This document shows positions 35,037 to 44,322 of a DNA stretch of 64,000 nt, in pieces. Position numbers and translations under genes: made by a program. The number at the start of each line of letters is the position of its first letter. Positions within the stretch are counted from its first letter, which is position 1. Source of the stretch: Variovorax sp. HW608 (lineage in GTDB: Bacteria; Pseudomonadota; Gammaproteobacteria; Burkholderiales; Burkholderiaceae_C); NCBI RefSeq assembly GCF_900090195.1, contig NZ_LT607803.1, positions 5,296,229 through 5,360,228 on the forward strand, read 5' to 3'. The notes beneath the pieces were generated by a model. That model was not told the origin of the DNA. It made no database searches and saw only the letters and a list, made by a program, of their open reading frames with translations.

Positions 35037-36614
35037 TCAGAGCAGCCATTCAATGGGCAGGATTTCCAGGAAGTCGATCCACAGGCGCTTCACCGGGCCC
35101 GCACCGGGCTCGGAGGAATGGCGCGTCTCGCCGGTCGGCTCGACGTCGACCCATTCGAGCCCGTGTCCGTCGGGCTGGCGGCGCACGAGGTAGGCCCGTG
35201 TGGGGATGGTGGTGTCGAACTGCTTCGACAGCATGCCGGCGAGCGCCGGGCTTTCGATGACCACGCCCATCTCGGTGTTGAGCCTGGCCGAGCGCGGGTC
35301 GAGGTTGTACGAGCCGACGAAGATGCGCTCGCGATCGACCGCGAAGGTCTTCGCATGCAGGCTCGCGGCCGAGCTCGCGCGGCTGCCGCTGCCCGGGAGC
35401 CCGCGCGCCCTGTCATCGTCCTTCCCCTTTTCGGGCGGCGGTACGGCCGCGCCCGGCTTCAGCTCGTAGAGCACCGCGCCGCCTTCGAGCAATTCGCCGC
35501 GGTACTTGGTATAGCCCGCATGCACCGGGCTCACGTCGGTGGCCGAGAGCGAGTTGGTCAAAACGCGCACCTTCACGCCGCTCTGCGCGAGTTCGACGAG
35601 CGACTTGGTCCCATCGGCGCCGGGCACGAAGTAGGGCGACACCAGATCGAGCTCGCGCTTCGGGTGGCCCATGGCCGCAAGGAGCTGCGGCAGCATCTGC
35701 AGGTCGCGGCGGTCCGTGGGCTGAAGCACCTTCGAGGGGTCGTCATGCAGCACGCGCGCGGTGGTCCACTCGAAGTCGACGTTCTTGTCGGCCAGTTGCG
35801 CCAGCAGCGGGGTCTGGCGCACCGCCTCCAGATATTGGACGGCCTCGGGGTTCTGATGGACCTTGTCCCATGCCTCGCGCAGCGCCGCTGCGCTGGCGGG
35901 CTGCGCGGGCGCGATCACGCTGGCGGCGGGATAGGCGGAGGCGCTGTTCCAGAACAGGTCGAACTCGCTGGAGACTTCCTGCACCACCGGGCCGATGCCC
36001 AGCACGTCGAGGTCCTGGAAGCCCACTTCCATGTTGGCGCCGTAGTACTCGTCGCCGATGTTGCGTCCGCCGACGATGCTCGCCTGGTTGTCCGCGGTGA
36101 AGGACTTGTTGTGCATGCGGCGGTTGACGCGCGAGAAGTCCGAGATGAAGTCGCCGGCGCGCAAGCCCCGGTTCGCGAACGGGTTGAAGAGCCGGACTTC
36201 GATGTTCGGATGCGCGTCGAGTGCCGCCAGCGTCGGGTCGAGCCCGCGGGTGTTCGCGTCGTCGAGCAGCAGCCGCACGCGCACGCCGCGCTCGGCGGCG
36301 TCCCAGACCGCCTGCCAGAGCAGCTGGCCCGTGGTGTCGTCGTGCCAGATGTAGTACTGCAGGTCGAGGCTGCGGTCGGCGAGCCTTGCGAGCACCACGC
36401 GCGCGGCGAAGGCGTCTTCCGCCACGACCAGCGGATGGATGCCCGACTTGCCCGGATGCGCCGTTGCCAGCGGCCGCACCGCCTGGCCCAGGCGCGTGTC
36501 GGCGGTGTTCGTGAGTGCGTTCGTCGGGGTCCGCTCGACGCTGGCCGGCAGGCTTGCGCAGCCGGTGAGCAGCAGGCCGAGGAGGAAGGCAGCGATTGCG
36601 CGCGAAGCGGTCAT
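35037..36614 (-). CDS. Phospholipase D-family lipoprotein (cardiolipin synthase-like)
   Basis: A 525-residue exported lipoprotein (lipobox LTGC, lipidated Cys19) with two PLD domains. The HKD motifs are MHNKSFTADNQASIVGGRN (~residue 167) and LHAKTFAVDRERIFVGSYN (~residue 413). Family members include ClsC-like cardiolipin synthases and phospholipases; the envelope location argues for phosphatidyl transfer or lipid turnover. A Lys/Asp-rich insertion (PPPEKGKDDDRARG) precedes the second motif. Next on the left is pssA-like gene upstream, so a lipid-related neighbourhood. Confidence 0.88.
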   Translation of the reverse strand: MTASRAIAAFLLGLLLTGCASLPASVERTPTNALTNTADTRLGQAVRPLATAHPGKSGIHPLVVAEDAFAARVVLARLADRSLDLQYYIWHDDTTGQLLWQAVWDAAERGVRVRLLLDDANTRGLDPTLAALDAHPNIEVRLFNPFANRGLRAGDFISDFSRVNRRMHNKSFTADNQASIVGGRNIGDEYYGANMEVGFQDLDVLGIGPVVQEVSSEFDLFWNSASAYPAASVIAPAQPASAAALREAWDKVHQNPEAVQYLEAVRQTPLLAQLADKNVDFEWTTARVLHDDPSKVLQPTDRRDLQMLPQLLAAMGHPKRELDLVSPYFVPGADGTKSLVELAQSGVKVRVLTNSLSATDVSPVHAGYTKYRGELLEGGAVLYELKPGAAVPPPEKGKDDDRARGLPGSGSRASSAASLHAKTFAVDRERIFVGSYNLDPRSARLNTEMGVVIESPALAGMLSKQFDTTIPTRAYLVRRQPDGHGLEWVDVEPTGETRHSSEPGAGPVKRLWIDFLEILPIEWLL

Positions 36615-36675
36615 GTGGCGATGCGGGCCGGCAATGACGATGCGGGCATTCTAGGGACCTGCTGCCGCAGCGCGA

Positions 36676-37320
36676 TTACAGCTTGGGGATGCGCAAGGTC
36701 TTGCTGATCATCAAGGTGCCGGAGAGGGCGAACAGCAGGCTGAGCGGATGCAGCAGCCACGGGCGGAGCGTCCAGGCGCCGCCCCAGATGTTGCTGCCGA
36801 TGCGGCCTTGCCATGCGGCGAGCGCGAGGATACCGACCAGCACCACGCTGGTCGGAATGGGCGTGCCTTCGAAGTACCTGACCTTGTCCCCGCCTTCGGA
36901 GAGCGCTTCAGCCGTGACGTTGTAGCGCGCGAGCCGGCTCACGCCGCAGCAGACGAAGTAGACCAGGATCACGCAGTCCCAGCCGCCGTTGAGGCCCGCC
37001 GCGAAGGCGAGCGATGCGGGCAGCACGCCGAAGGAGATCACGTCCGCCAGCGAATCGAGCTCGCGGCCGAGCGCCGAATTGGTCTGCCGCCAGCGCGCGA
37101 TGCGGCCGTCGAACACATCGAAGACGAAGGCTGCCGGCGCGAGCGCAGCCGCCCACAGAAAGTGCACCAGCGACTGGCTGGCGATGAAGGCCATCGCGAG
37201 AAAGATCGCCCCGACGCCGCAGGCCGCGTTCGCGAGCGTGAAGAAGTCCGCGAGATGGAAGCCGCGGATCATCGAGAAGTGCTTCGGGGCCGGGCGCGCG
37301 CCGGAGGCGGTGTGGGGCAT
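36676..37320 (-). CDS. pssA: CDP-alcohol phosphatidyltransferase (PssA-like)
   Basis: A 214-residue membrane enzyme with the CDP-alcohol signature DG-x2-AR-x8-G-x3-D-x3-D (DVFDGRIARWRQTNSALGRELDSLAD) after the first helix. Later helices and GGDKVRYFEGTPIPTSV match CDP-diacylglycerol-serine O-phosphatidyltransferase of the type II (PssA) group, which makes phosphatidylserine. It precedes the PLD-like gene on the minus strand. The family call is firm; serine as acceptor is likely but not proven by sequence. Confidence 0.85.
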   Translation of the reverse strand: MPHTASGARPAPKHFSMIRGFHLADFFTLANAACGVGAIFLAMAFIASQSLVHFLWAAALAPAAFVFDVFDGRIARWRQTNSALGRELDSLADVISFGVLPASLAFAAGLNGGWDCVILVYFVCCGVSRLARYNVTAEALSEGGDKVRYFEGTPIPTSVVLVGILALAAWQGRIGSNIWGGAWTLRPWLLHPLSLLFALSGTLMISKTLRIPKL

Positions 37321-37384
37321 GGGCTGTTCCTTGGTCGGACCTGCGGCACACCTTAGCGCAAGTCGGGGCGGCCGGGTGGAGTCG

Positions 37385-38131
37385 CTACGCCGATGCCGCG
37401 GCGCGCGCCTCGACGATGCGCGCGAAGCGTCCGAGCAGCCCTGCGGCCGCGGGCGTCGGCTTCACACGCGCCTCGACGGCGCCGGGGTCCGCGCCCTCGG
37501 CTCGAATCGGCTCCGCCAGGTGCTCGACATAGCCGCGCATGATCTCGTCGTCGAATTCAGGATGGAACTGCACGCCCCAGGCGCTGTCGCCGATGCGGAA
37601 GGCCTGCGTCGCCTCGAAGGCATTGCCCGCCAGAAGCACCGCATCTGCGGGCAGGCGCAGCGCGCTTTGCCGGTGCACCACGTGGGCGTCGAAGCGCTTC
37701 GGCAGTCCGCGCGTGAGCGGATCGTGCGCCGCCTCGGGCCTGAGTTCGACCTCAACCGTGCCGATCTCCATGCCCACCGGATGGTCGCCGGCCTCGCCGC
37801 CGAGCGCATCGGCCAGCAACTGGTGGCCGAAGCAGATGCCGAGCACCGGCGTGTGACGGGCCACCAGTTGCCTGAGCCATGCGCCGGTGCTTTCGCTCCA
37901 GGGTTCGCGGTGCGACACCATGGCGTGCGAGCCGGTCACGATGGCGCCCGAGAGCGCGGCGGGATCGGGCAGGGTGTCGCCGCGACGCGGGTCGAGCACC
38001 ACGACGGGGAGCTGCGTGTCGCCGAGCCCGGCGGCGATCCAGTGTTCGAAGTCGCCGCGGCGTTCGCGCAGCGGCTCGAAGGTGTCGCCGACCTTGATGA
38101 TCGCGAGGGGGCGGGGGTCGATGTCTTCCAT
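37385..38131 (-). CDS. Class-I glutamine amidotransferase-like protein
   Basis: A 248-residue stand-alone glutamine amidotransferase: nucleophile Cys in LGICFGHQLLADALGG (~residue 99) and the His-x-Glu partner in WGVQFHPEFDDEIM. Such GMP-synthase-like single-domain proteins often hydrolyse gamma-glutamyl or related amides. The start could be ATG 38131 (MEDIDPRPLA) or ATG 38143. No partner synthase lies nearby. Confidence 0.86.
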   Translation of the reverse strand: MEDIDPRPLAIIKVGDTFEPLRERRGDFEHWIAAGLGDTQLPVVVLDPRRGDTLPDPAALSGAIVTGSHAMVSHREPWSESTGAWLRQLVARHTPVLGICFGHQLLADALGGEAGDHPVGMEIGTVEVELRPEAAHDPLTRGLPKRFDAHVVHRQSALRLPADAVLLAGNAFEATQAFRIGDSAWGVQFHPEFDDEIMRGYVEHLAEPIRAEGADPGAVEARVKPTPAAAGLLGRFARIVEARAAASA

Positions 38132-38150
38132 GCCTTGGATCATGCCGGAA

Positions 38151-39569
38151 TCAGGGCGTGGTCGCGCCGCCTTTGGCCTCGATGGCCTCCCGCAGCCGCC
38201 CCGCCACGTGCGAAGCGAGGTCCTGCCGCTGCGGCGCCTCGCGCCAGCGCAGGCGCGTGCCGGACTCCCAATCGGGATGGCTGCGCGCCGGCTGTGCAGT
38301 ACGCACGACCTCGGCCAGTGCGCGCTGGTCGATGCCGCCCGGGCCATCGGCGCCGATGCGGTCCAGCGCCGCATGCCCGCGGTACTCGAGCGCGCGCAGC
38401 AGCCGAAGCTGCCAGCCCATGAGCACGAACAGCACGCGGTCCTCGACGGTGAGTTCGTGCACGTCGCGCAGCTTGTTGGCGAGCTTGCGTCCGAGCGGGC
38501 CGAGTCCTTGCGACATCGCGCCGCCGATGGCGCCGCCGAGCGCCGCGCCGGTGCCGAGCGAAAGGCCGGCCAGCGCGAGATCGGCCACCACGCCCACCGC
38601 CGCGCCCACGGCCACGCCCTTGCCGAGCAGGATGCTGGCGTCCTTCAGCGCCTCGGGGTGGAAGAAGTCCATGGTCCAGCGCCCCTCGATCGCCGGCAGC
38701 GGCGCCTCGTCGGCATCGCCTTCGCGGAAGCCGTAGAGCGCGAGCAGATCGTCGGCAGAGCGCTGCGCCTTGTCGAAGAGCGACTGCTGCAGTCCGGAGA
38801 CCAGCGCGTGGCGTCCCTGCTCGTCGGCGAATTCGGCGGCCGTCGCGGTGCGCCGCATCGCGGTGGCGTCCACGAGGAGTTCGGCGATGCGCTGGCACGC
38901 AGCCCGCCGGCGCTGCGCGAACTCGGCATCGAGCGACGCGGCGACCTTGTCCAGGGCGGCCCGCCGGTCCCGCAGCAGCGTCGACAGATCGCGGTACAGC
39001 TCGCGCTCCGCGCCGACGAAAGGGGCGGCCGCGTCGAAGCGCACCACCACGTGCAGGCCGTAGGCCGACAGCAGTTCCTTCCAGGCGTTTTCGCGGTGCG
39101 CGGCGCCGTGCAGGAAGTTCAGCACCGGCAGCACCGGCCGCGCGCAGGCGTTGAGCAGTTCGATCTCGGCGCGGAACTTGGGCAGCACCGGTTCGCGCGC
39201 ATCGATCACGAGAAAGGCCGCATCGATCTCGAGCATCGCGCGCAGCACCTTGGCTTCCTGCTCGAACACGCCATGCGCCTCGGGGCCCTGGAGAAAGCGG
39301 CGGATGCGGTCGGGCGGCGTCAGGCCCTTGTCGAAGATCTCGAGGTGCTCGCGCAGCGCGACGGCATCTTCGAGGCCCGGCGTGTCGAGGAAGCGCACCG
39401 CGGGCTTGCCGCCGACTTCGAGGTCCACCGATTCGACATGGCGCGTGGTGCCCGGCTGCTGCGACACCTCGCCGAAGTTCACGCGCCGCGTGAGGGTGCG
39501 CAGCAGCGAAGTCTTGCCGGCGTTGGTGTGGCCGACCACGGCGATGCGGATGGGCTTGTCGGTCGTCAT
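38151..39569 (-). CDS. DUF3482 GTPase
   Basis: A 472-residue GTPase: N-terminal G-domain with P-loop GHTNAGKTS (~residue 13), switch and G3 motif DTPGLED, and a divergent G4 region; C-terminal half is DUF3482 with glycine-rich hydrophobic stretches (GKGVAVGAAVGVVADLALAGLSLGTGAALGGAIGGAM). It overlaps the upstream DUF2868 gene by ATGA. The two-gene unit is conserved in many betaproteobacteria. Function is unknown; the glycine-rich segment suggests membrane association. Confidence 0.88.
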   Translation of the reverse strand: MTTDKPIRIAVVGHTNAGKTSLLRTLTRRVNFGEVSQQPGTTRHVESVDLEVGGKPAVRFLDTPGLEDAVALREHLEIFDKGLTPPDRIRRFLQGPEAHGVFEQEAKVLRAMLEIDAAFLVIDAREPVLPKFRAEIELLNACARPVLPVLNFLHGAAHRENAWKELLSAYGLHVVVRFDAAAPFVGAERELYRDLSTLLRDRRAALDKVAASLDAEFAQRRRAACQRIAELLVDATAMRRTATAAEFADEQGRHALVSGLQQSLFDKAQRSADDLLALYGFREGDADEAPLPAIEGRWTMDFFHPEALKDASILLGKGVAVGAAVGVVADLALAGLSLGTGAALGGAIGGAMSQGLGPLGRKLANKLRDVHELTVEDRVLFVLMGWQLRLLRALEYRGHAALDRIGADGPGGIDQRALAEVVRTAQPARSHPDWESGTRLRWREAPQRQDLASHVAGRLREAIEAKGGATTP

Positions 39570-40975
39570 GTCCAGTCGTGGAGCATAGGCTCCAGCGCGT
39601 CGCCGGCGTGGATGCCGTCGAGCCCGGCATCGCCCAGCCAGGTGTGCCAGCGCCGGCGTGCCTCGTCGTCCGCCGTGCCGAAGAGCCAGAGACGGCAATC
39701 GCTGCACAGAGCCAGCACTTCGCGCAGGAAGCGCTCGGTGCCGCGATCGGGACTGGAGCCCGCGTGGCAGCCGACGAGCACCCGGCGCGGCCGCAGCCGC
39801 GCCAGCGTGCCCTGCAGTTGCCGCATCGCCGCGGCGCTGCCGTCGATGCGCATCGCGCGGGCGCCGCGCATGTCGAGCGCGGCGGGCGGCCAGGGCAGCT
39901 CGTCGGGCAGTTCGAAGCCGATCGCCATCAGCGTCTCGGTGGCGTCGGCCGAAGGCAGATGCTGCGGTGCGAGGTGCGGCGACTGGCCGGGATCGGCATC
40001 GACGATGTTGGGCGGTGTCAGCGCGTCGAAGCGCGCGATCAGCTTGCGGTAGTAGGGCAGGGAGAGATCGGGCGCGAGCGCCTGCCTGCGCATGCGCCAG
40101 ACCGCGGCGCACAGCAGCGCGAAGGCGGCGCGCGGAAGCAGCCCGTAGACCACGATGCAACCCGTGAGCCAGAGCGCCCACGCGCGTTGCCCGGATGCCG
40201 CCGCCAGCGGCGAGCGCACCGCCTGCGCGTCCGGAACGGGAAACCCCAGCCATGCTGGCAAGCGGCCCAGCCACTGCACGCCTTGCACGAAGAAATCGGG
40301 ATCGAGGATCGTCGTCTCCCAGTTCAGTGCGTAGTTGCGGAACGCCAGCGCGAACAGCATGGCCGCTATCACCACCGCGAACGACAGCGCCCAGATGGCA
40401 TGGCTCACGAAGCCCAGCGCCCAGGGCAAGAGCCGCGCCTGCGCGAGCAGCCTTGTCGTGGCGCGCAGCAGCACCGGCACCTGGCCCTGGCGGCCGCCCG
40501 CGACGCGCGCGGTGAGCGCGATCCAGATCCAGCCGAAGGAGGCGTTGAAGGAGCCGGGCGACACCAAAAGCCCGATCAGCCACAGCAGCAGCGTGAGGAG
40601 GTGCAGGCCCAGCAGGCTCGCGAGCGCGACGACGACGTTGATCCGCCGCTCACCGCCGCCGAGAACGTTGCCGGCCAGCGAGAGGCCCGCGATGACGATC
40701 AGCGCCACCAGCCCGAGGAGCACCCACGGGGCCCACGCGCGGGCGCCTGCGAGTTCGGCGACGAGCCCCGTCCGCCCGGCGAGGATGCGTGCGCGCTGGG
40801 CGATGCGGCCCGCCGCACCGGGGTCGGCGCCGGCGGCTTCGCGCAGCGCCTGCGAATCCTCGAGCGGGCCGGCCTCTTCGATCAATCGCACTGCTTCGGT
40901 GAGCGTTGCGTCCTGGAACGAAGAGGGATGCGCCACGGGGTTCGACAGCTTTCTTGTTTGACGGCGAGCGGGCAC
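39566..40975 (-). CDS. DUF2868 multi-pass membrane protein
   Basis: A 469-residue protein with at least four hydrophobic helices (WVLLGLVALIVIAGLSLAGNVL; VVVALASLLGLHLLTLLLWLIGLLV; LSFAVVIAAMLFALAF; ALWLTGCIVVYGLLPRAAFALL) and a cytosolic tail. It matches DUF2868 and is translationally coupled to the DUF3482 GTPase. I give GTG 40975 as start with low certainty; GTG 40936 is an alternative. The partner GTPase likely docks on this protein. Confidence 0.82.
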   Translation of the reverse strand: MPARRQTRKLSNPVAHPSSFQDATLTEAVRLIEEAGPLEDSQALREAAGADPGAAGRIAQRARILAGRTGLVAELAGARAWAPWVLLGLVALIVIAGLSLAGNVLGGGERRINVVVALASLLGLHLLTLLLWLIGLLVSPGSFNASFGWIWIALTARVAGGRQGQVPVLLRATTRLLAQARLLPWALGFVSHAIWALSFAVVIAAMLFALAFRNYALNWETTILDPDFFVQGVQWLGRLPAWLGFPVPDAQAVRSPLAAASGQRAWALWLTGCIVVYGLLPRAAFALLCAAVWRMRRQALAPDLSLPYYRKLIARFDALTPPNIVDADPGQSPHLAPQHLPSADATETLMAIGFELPDELPWPPAALDMRGARAMRIDGSAAAMRQLQGTLARLRPRRVLVGCHAGSSPDRGTERFLREVLALCSDCRLWLFGTADDEARRRWHTWLGDAGLDGIHAGDALEPMLHDWT

Positions 40976-41125
40976 TCCGGCGCACCGGAGGGGAGCGGGA
41001 AATTATGCCCGTGGCGACCCGGGAGCAACGCCCAAGAAATGGCCGCGGCTACGGCCTCATCAACTCCATGCGCAGGGGAAGGAGAGGGTCTTCAGCGGAG
41101 GCCGCGCAGCAGGCCCCTTCGCAGG

Positions 41126-41213
41126 CACCCGCGGAACCGGCTCTGCCGGGCCGCCGGGTGCGCCCCTTGAGGGAGGAGGCGGCCACACGAAGTGAGCAAG
41201 CAACGGGGGTGGG
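41126..41213 (+). repeat. Repeat family 2, copy 3
   Basis: A diverged ~88-bp copy: CGGAACCGGCTCTGCCGGGC, then GTGCGCCCCTTGAGGGAGGA and CCACACGAAGTGAGC. It fills the right half of the 240-bp gap 40976-41215 after the small membrane peptide gene. No gene is visible in the left half of that gap. Confidence 0.6.
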
Positions 41214-41215
41214 CC

Positions 41216-41290
41216 TCATCTCAGGCCGAAGAACGACAGGATGGCGACCACGACCACGACCAGACCGACGATGTAGATGATGGAATTCAC
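41216..41290 (-). CDS. 24-residue single-helix membrane peptide
   Basis: A very short gene: GTG 41290, 24 codons, TGA at 41218-41216, with AGAGGAG seven bases upstream of the start. The product is a single hydrophobic helix starting MNSIIYIVGL and ending with SFFGLR. I recall similar unnamed peptides ending in LSFFGLR in other betaproteobacteria but could not search. It reads minus strand, directly downstream of the ABC transporter gene and 3' to nothing else. Function unknown; small membrane proteins of this kind often modulate transporters. Confidence 0.6.
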   Translation of the reverse strand: MNSIIYIVGLVVVVVAILSFFGLR

Positions 41291-41384
41291 GGTTGAAACT
41301 CCTCTATGGAAGACGATTTCAGAATGCCCATCGCGCCTCCCGCCGGTGTCGGCGGGCTGCACCGCCCACTGTAGGACTCGCGGG

Positions 41385-43256
41385 TCAGGCTGTCGACGCT
41401 TCCGCTTCTTCCGCGTCCTCGTCCTCGCTGCCGTCGCCGAGGAAGCCGCCGCTCTGGTGCGCCCAGAGCCGCGCGTAGAGACCGCCCTTCGCGAGCAGGG
41501 TCTTGTGGTCGCCTTCCTCGACCACGCGGCCTTCGTCGAGCACCACCAGCCGGTCCATCGCCGCGATGGTCGACAGGCGGTGCGCGATCGCGACCACCGT
41601 CTTGCCTTCCATCAGGCGGTAGAGGCTGGCCTGGATCGCGGCCTCGACCTCGGAGTCCAGCGCGCTGGTGGCTTCGTCGAGCAGCAGGATCGGCGCGTCC
41701 TTGAGCATCACCCGCGCGATCGCGATGCGCTGGCGCTGGCCGCCCGACAGCTTGACGCCGCGTTCGCCCACGTGGGCCTCGTAGCCCTTGCGGCCGGCCG
41801 GATCGCCCAGCGTCTGGATGAAGGCATGCGCCTCGGCTCGGTCGGCCGCGGTCCGGATGGCGGCGCCGGTGGCGTCGGGCCTGCCGTAGCTGATGTTGTC
41901 GGCCACCGAGCGGTGCATCAGCGAGGTGTCCTGCGTCACCATGCCGATGTGGGCGCGCAGGCTGTCCTGCGTGACGTGCGCGATGTCCTGACCATCGACG
42001 AGGATGCGGCCGCTGTCGAGGTCGTGGAAGCGCAGCAGCAGGTTGACCAGCGTCGACTTGCCCGCGCCCGAGCGGCCGACCAGGCCGATCTTCTCGCCCG
42101 GCGCGACGGTGAGCGTGAGGTCGTCGATCACGCGCCGGCCCGCATCGCCGTAGCGGAAGCTCACATGCTCGAAGCGGACCTCGCCGCGCGGCACGTCGAG
42201 CGTGGCGGCGTCCGGCGCGTCGACCACCGTGCGCGGGCGCGAGAGCGTCTTCATGCCGTCCTGCACCGTGCCGATGTTCTCGAACAGGCTGGTCATCTCC
42301 CACATGATCCAGTGCGACATGCCCTGCAGGCGCAGCGCCATCGCGGTTGCCGCAGCCACCGCGCCGACGCCGATCGCGCCCTGCGACCAGAGCCACAGCC
42401 CCATGCCCGCCATGCCGGCGGTCAGGCCCATGCTGAGGGTGTGGTTGGTGATCTCGAAGGCGCTCACGAGCCGCATCTGGCCGTAGCCGGTGTGCATGAA
42501 TTCCTGCATGGCGGCGCGCGCGAAGCCGGCCTCGCGGTGCGCGTGCGAGAACAGCTTGACCGTCGCGATGTTGGTGTAGGCGTCGGTCACGCGCCCGGTC
42601 ATCGACGCGCGGGCATCGGCCTGCGCCTTGCCGATGTGGCCCAGGCGCGGCACGAAGAAGACCAGCTGTGCGATGTAGAGCGCGAGCCAGAGGACGAAGG
42701 GCAGCATCAGCTGGCGGTCGAGCACCGCGGCGAGCACGATCATCGTCGCGACGTAGACGCACATCGCCACCAGCACGTCGGCCAGCACGAAGATGGTGTC
42801 GCGCACCGCGAGGGCGGTCTGCATGACCTTGGCCGTGATGCGGCCCGCGAACTCGTCCTGGTAGAAGGCCATGCTCTGGCCGAGCATCAGGCGGTGGAAG
42901 TTCCAGCGCAGCCGCATCGGCAGGTTGATCGCGAGCGTCTGGTGCTTGACGATGGTCTGCAGCGCGACGACCGCGATGCTCGCGACCAGCGCGAAGCCGA
43001 GCCATGCCAGCGTGGTGCCGCGCTCTTCCCACAAGCGCGCGGGCGCCTGTCCGCCGAGCCAGTCGACGATGCGGCCGAGGATCGCGAACAGCAGCGCCTC
43101 GAAGGCCGACATCGCCGCCGTCAGCAGCGCCATCGCGGCGATCGCGCCACGCAGCCCCTCTGTGCACGACCAGACGAAGGCGAGGAAGCCGTGCGGCGGC
43201 AGCCCGGGTTCGGCACGCGGGTAGGCGTCGAGGCGTTTTTCGAAGAAGCGGAACAA
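41385..43256 (-). CDS. ABC exporter, fused permease/ATPase
   Basis: A ~623-residue half-transporter: six-helix ABC membrane domain in the first ~330 residues, then a nucleotide-binding domain with Walker A GRSGAGKST, Q-loop (VTQDTSLM), signature KLSGGQRQR and Walker B ILLLDEATSALD, and switch His (AIAHRLST). MsbA/ATM1-type exporter; cargo unknown. C-terminus acidic. Homologues start with a short FRFFEK segment, so I place the start at TTG 43256; an ATG at 43328 would add 24 residues with no family similarity. Confidence 0.88.
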   Translation of the reverse strand: MFRFFEKRLDAYPRAEPGLPPHGFLAFVWSCTEGLRGAIAAMALLTAAMSAFEALLFAILGRIVDWLGGQAPARLWEERGTTLAWLGFALVASIAVVALQTIVKHQTLAINLPMRLRWNFHRLMLGQSMAFYQDEFAGRITAKVMQTALAVRDTIFVLADVLVAMCVYVATMIVLAAVLDRQLMLPFVLWLALYIAQLVFFVPRLGHIGKAQADARASMTGRVTDAYTNIATVKLFSHAHREAGFARAAMQEFMHTGYGQMRLVSAFEITNHTLSMGLTAGMAGMGLWLWSQGAIGVGAVAAATAMALRLQGMSHWIMWEMTSLFENIGTVQDGMKTLSRPRTVVDAPDAATLDVPRGEVRFEHVSFRYGDAGRRVIDDLTLTVAPGEKIGLVGRSGAGKSTLVNLLLRFHDLDSGRILVDGQDIAHVTQDSLRAHIGMVTQDTSLMHRSVADNISYGRPDATGAAIRTAADRAEAHAFIQTLGDPAGRKGYEAHVGERGVKLSGGQRQRIAIARVMLKDAPILLLDEATSALDSEVEAAIQASLYRLMEGKTVVAIAHRLSTIAAMDRLVVLDEGRVVEEGDHKTLLAKGGLYARLWAHQSGGFLGDGSEDEDAEEAEASTA

Positions 43257-43344
43257 GGCGAACGGTCTCCGGTGAGGGGCCGACTGTACCGGCGCCCGCG
43301 GCCCTGTGCGCGCCAAATGGCTATGCACGCGAGGGGAATGCGTG

Positions 43345-44232
43345 CTAGGCCCCGCCCAGGCGCGCGCCGAGGAAATCGATGAAGCTGCGCAGCTTGGGCG
43401 CCATGTATTGCCGGCTCGTGTACACCGCGAACAGGGTCACCGGCGGCGCCGCGTAGTCCGCCACCAGCCGCACCAGCCGGCCCGCGGCGAGGTCCTCGTC
43501 GATCAGCCATTCGGGCAGGAACGAGATGCCGATGCCCGCGTGCACCGCGTGCAGCGTCAGGTTGGTGTCGTCGGACTTCATGACCGGCTGCAGCCGAAGC
43601 GGCGCCTGGCGGCCGCCGGGACCTTTGAGTGCGAAGCCTTCGAGGTTGACATAGCTGGGCACGATGGCATCGAGCTTCGCGAGATCGGCCGGCGAAGCCG
43701 GCAGACCGCCGCGCGCGATGCACGCAGGCGTGGCCACCAGATGGAACTGCAGCTTGCACAGCGGGCGCGCGATCAACGCCGGCGACGGCTCCTGCGTCGC
43801 GCGCAGCGCGAGGTCGTAGCCGTCGGCCGCCAGATCGACCTTGCGGTTCTCCAGGTGCATGTCGACCACGACTTCGGGGCATTGCTCGCGGTAGCCGGCC
43901 AGCACGCGCGCGAATCGCGGCGTGGCGCACCACACCGGCGCGCTGACCTTGAGCTGGCCGCGTGGCGTGGCGCTGGTGTGGCCGATGGCGGCTTCGGCCG
44001 CGTCGAGCAGGTCGAGCGCGCGGCCGCTCTGTTCGTACCACGCCTGCCCGGCCTCGGTGAGGCTCAGATGGCGGCTCGAGCGGTGAAGAAGCCGCGCGCC
44101 GAGCGACCTTTCGAGCTGCGCCACATGCTTGCTCGCCATCGGCGCCGAGATCCCGAGGCGATCGGCCGCGGCGACGAAGCTGCCGGATTCGACCACTTCG
44201 CGGAACACGCGCAGGCTGGTGAGGCGGTCCAT
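43345..44232 (-). CDS. LysR-family regulator divergent from a dioxygenase gene
   Basis: A 295-residue LysR regulator: winged helix 1-60 (MDRLTSLRVFREVVESGSFVAAADRLGISAPMASKHVAQLE) and an effector domain. It belongs to the CrgA-type LysR group, one of the commonest kinds beside DODA/pirin genes. The 90-bp divergent gap holds an inverted AATCGAT pair that is its likely site. The dioxygenase gene it faces is frameshifted. Confidence 0.9.
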   Translation of the reverse strand: MDRLTSLRVFREVVESGSFVAAADRLGISAPMASKHVAQLERSLGARLLHRSSRHLSLTEAGQAWYEQSGRALDLLDAAEAAIGHTSATPRGQLKVSAPVWCATPRFARVLAGYREQCPEVVVDMHLENRKVDLAADGYDLALRATQEPSPALIARPLCKLQFHLVATPACIARGGLPASPADLAKLDAIVPSYVNLEGFALKGPGGRQAPLRLQPVMKSDDTNLTLHAVHAGIGISFLPEWLIDEDLAAGRLVRLVADYAAPPVTLFAVYTSRQYMAPKLRSFIDFLGARLGGA

Positions 44233-44254
44233 CCCGGTTTCCTCTGGAGAAATG

Positions 44255-44280
44255 AATCGATGAATCCTAGCCTATCGATT
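44255..44280. promoter_or_regulatory. Candidate LysR operator between LysR and DODA genes
   Basis: AATCGAT at 44255-44261 and ATCGATT at 44274-44280 are exact inverted half-sites with a 12-base spacer, followed by TTCCCTGGAA (44283-44292), a second perfect palindrome. Both lie in the 90-bp divergent region. Inferred binding site for the LysR protein. Confidence 0.5.
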
Positions 44281-44322
44281 TCTTCCCTGGAAATCCATAG
44301 ACTCGCTCTCAAGGAGCGATCC

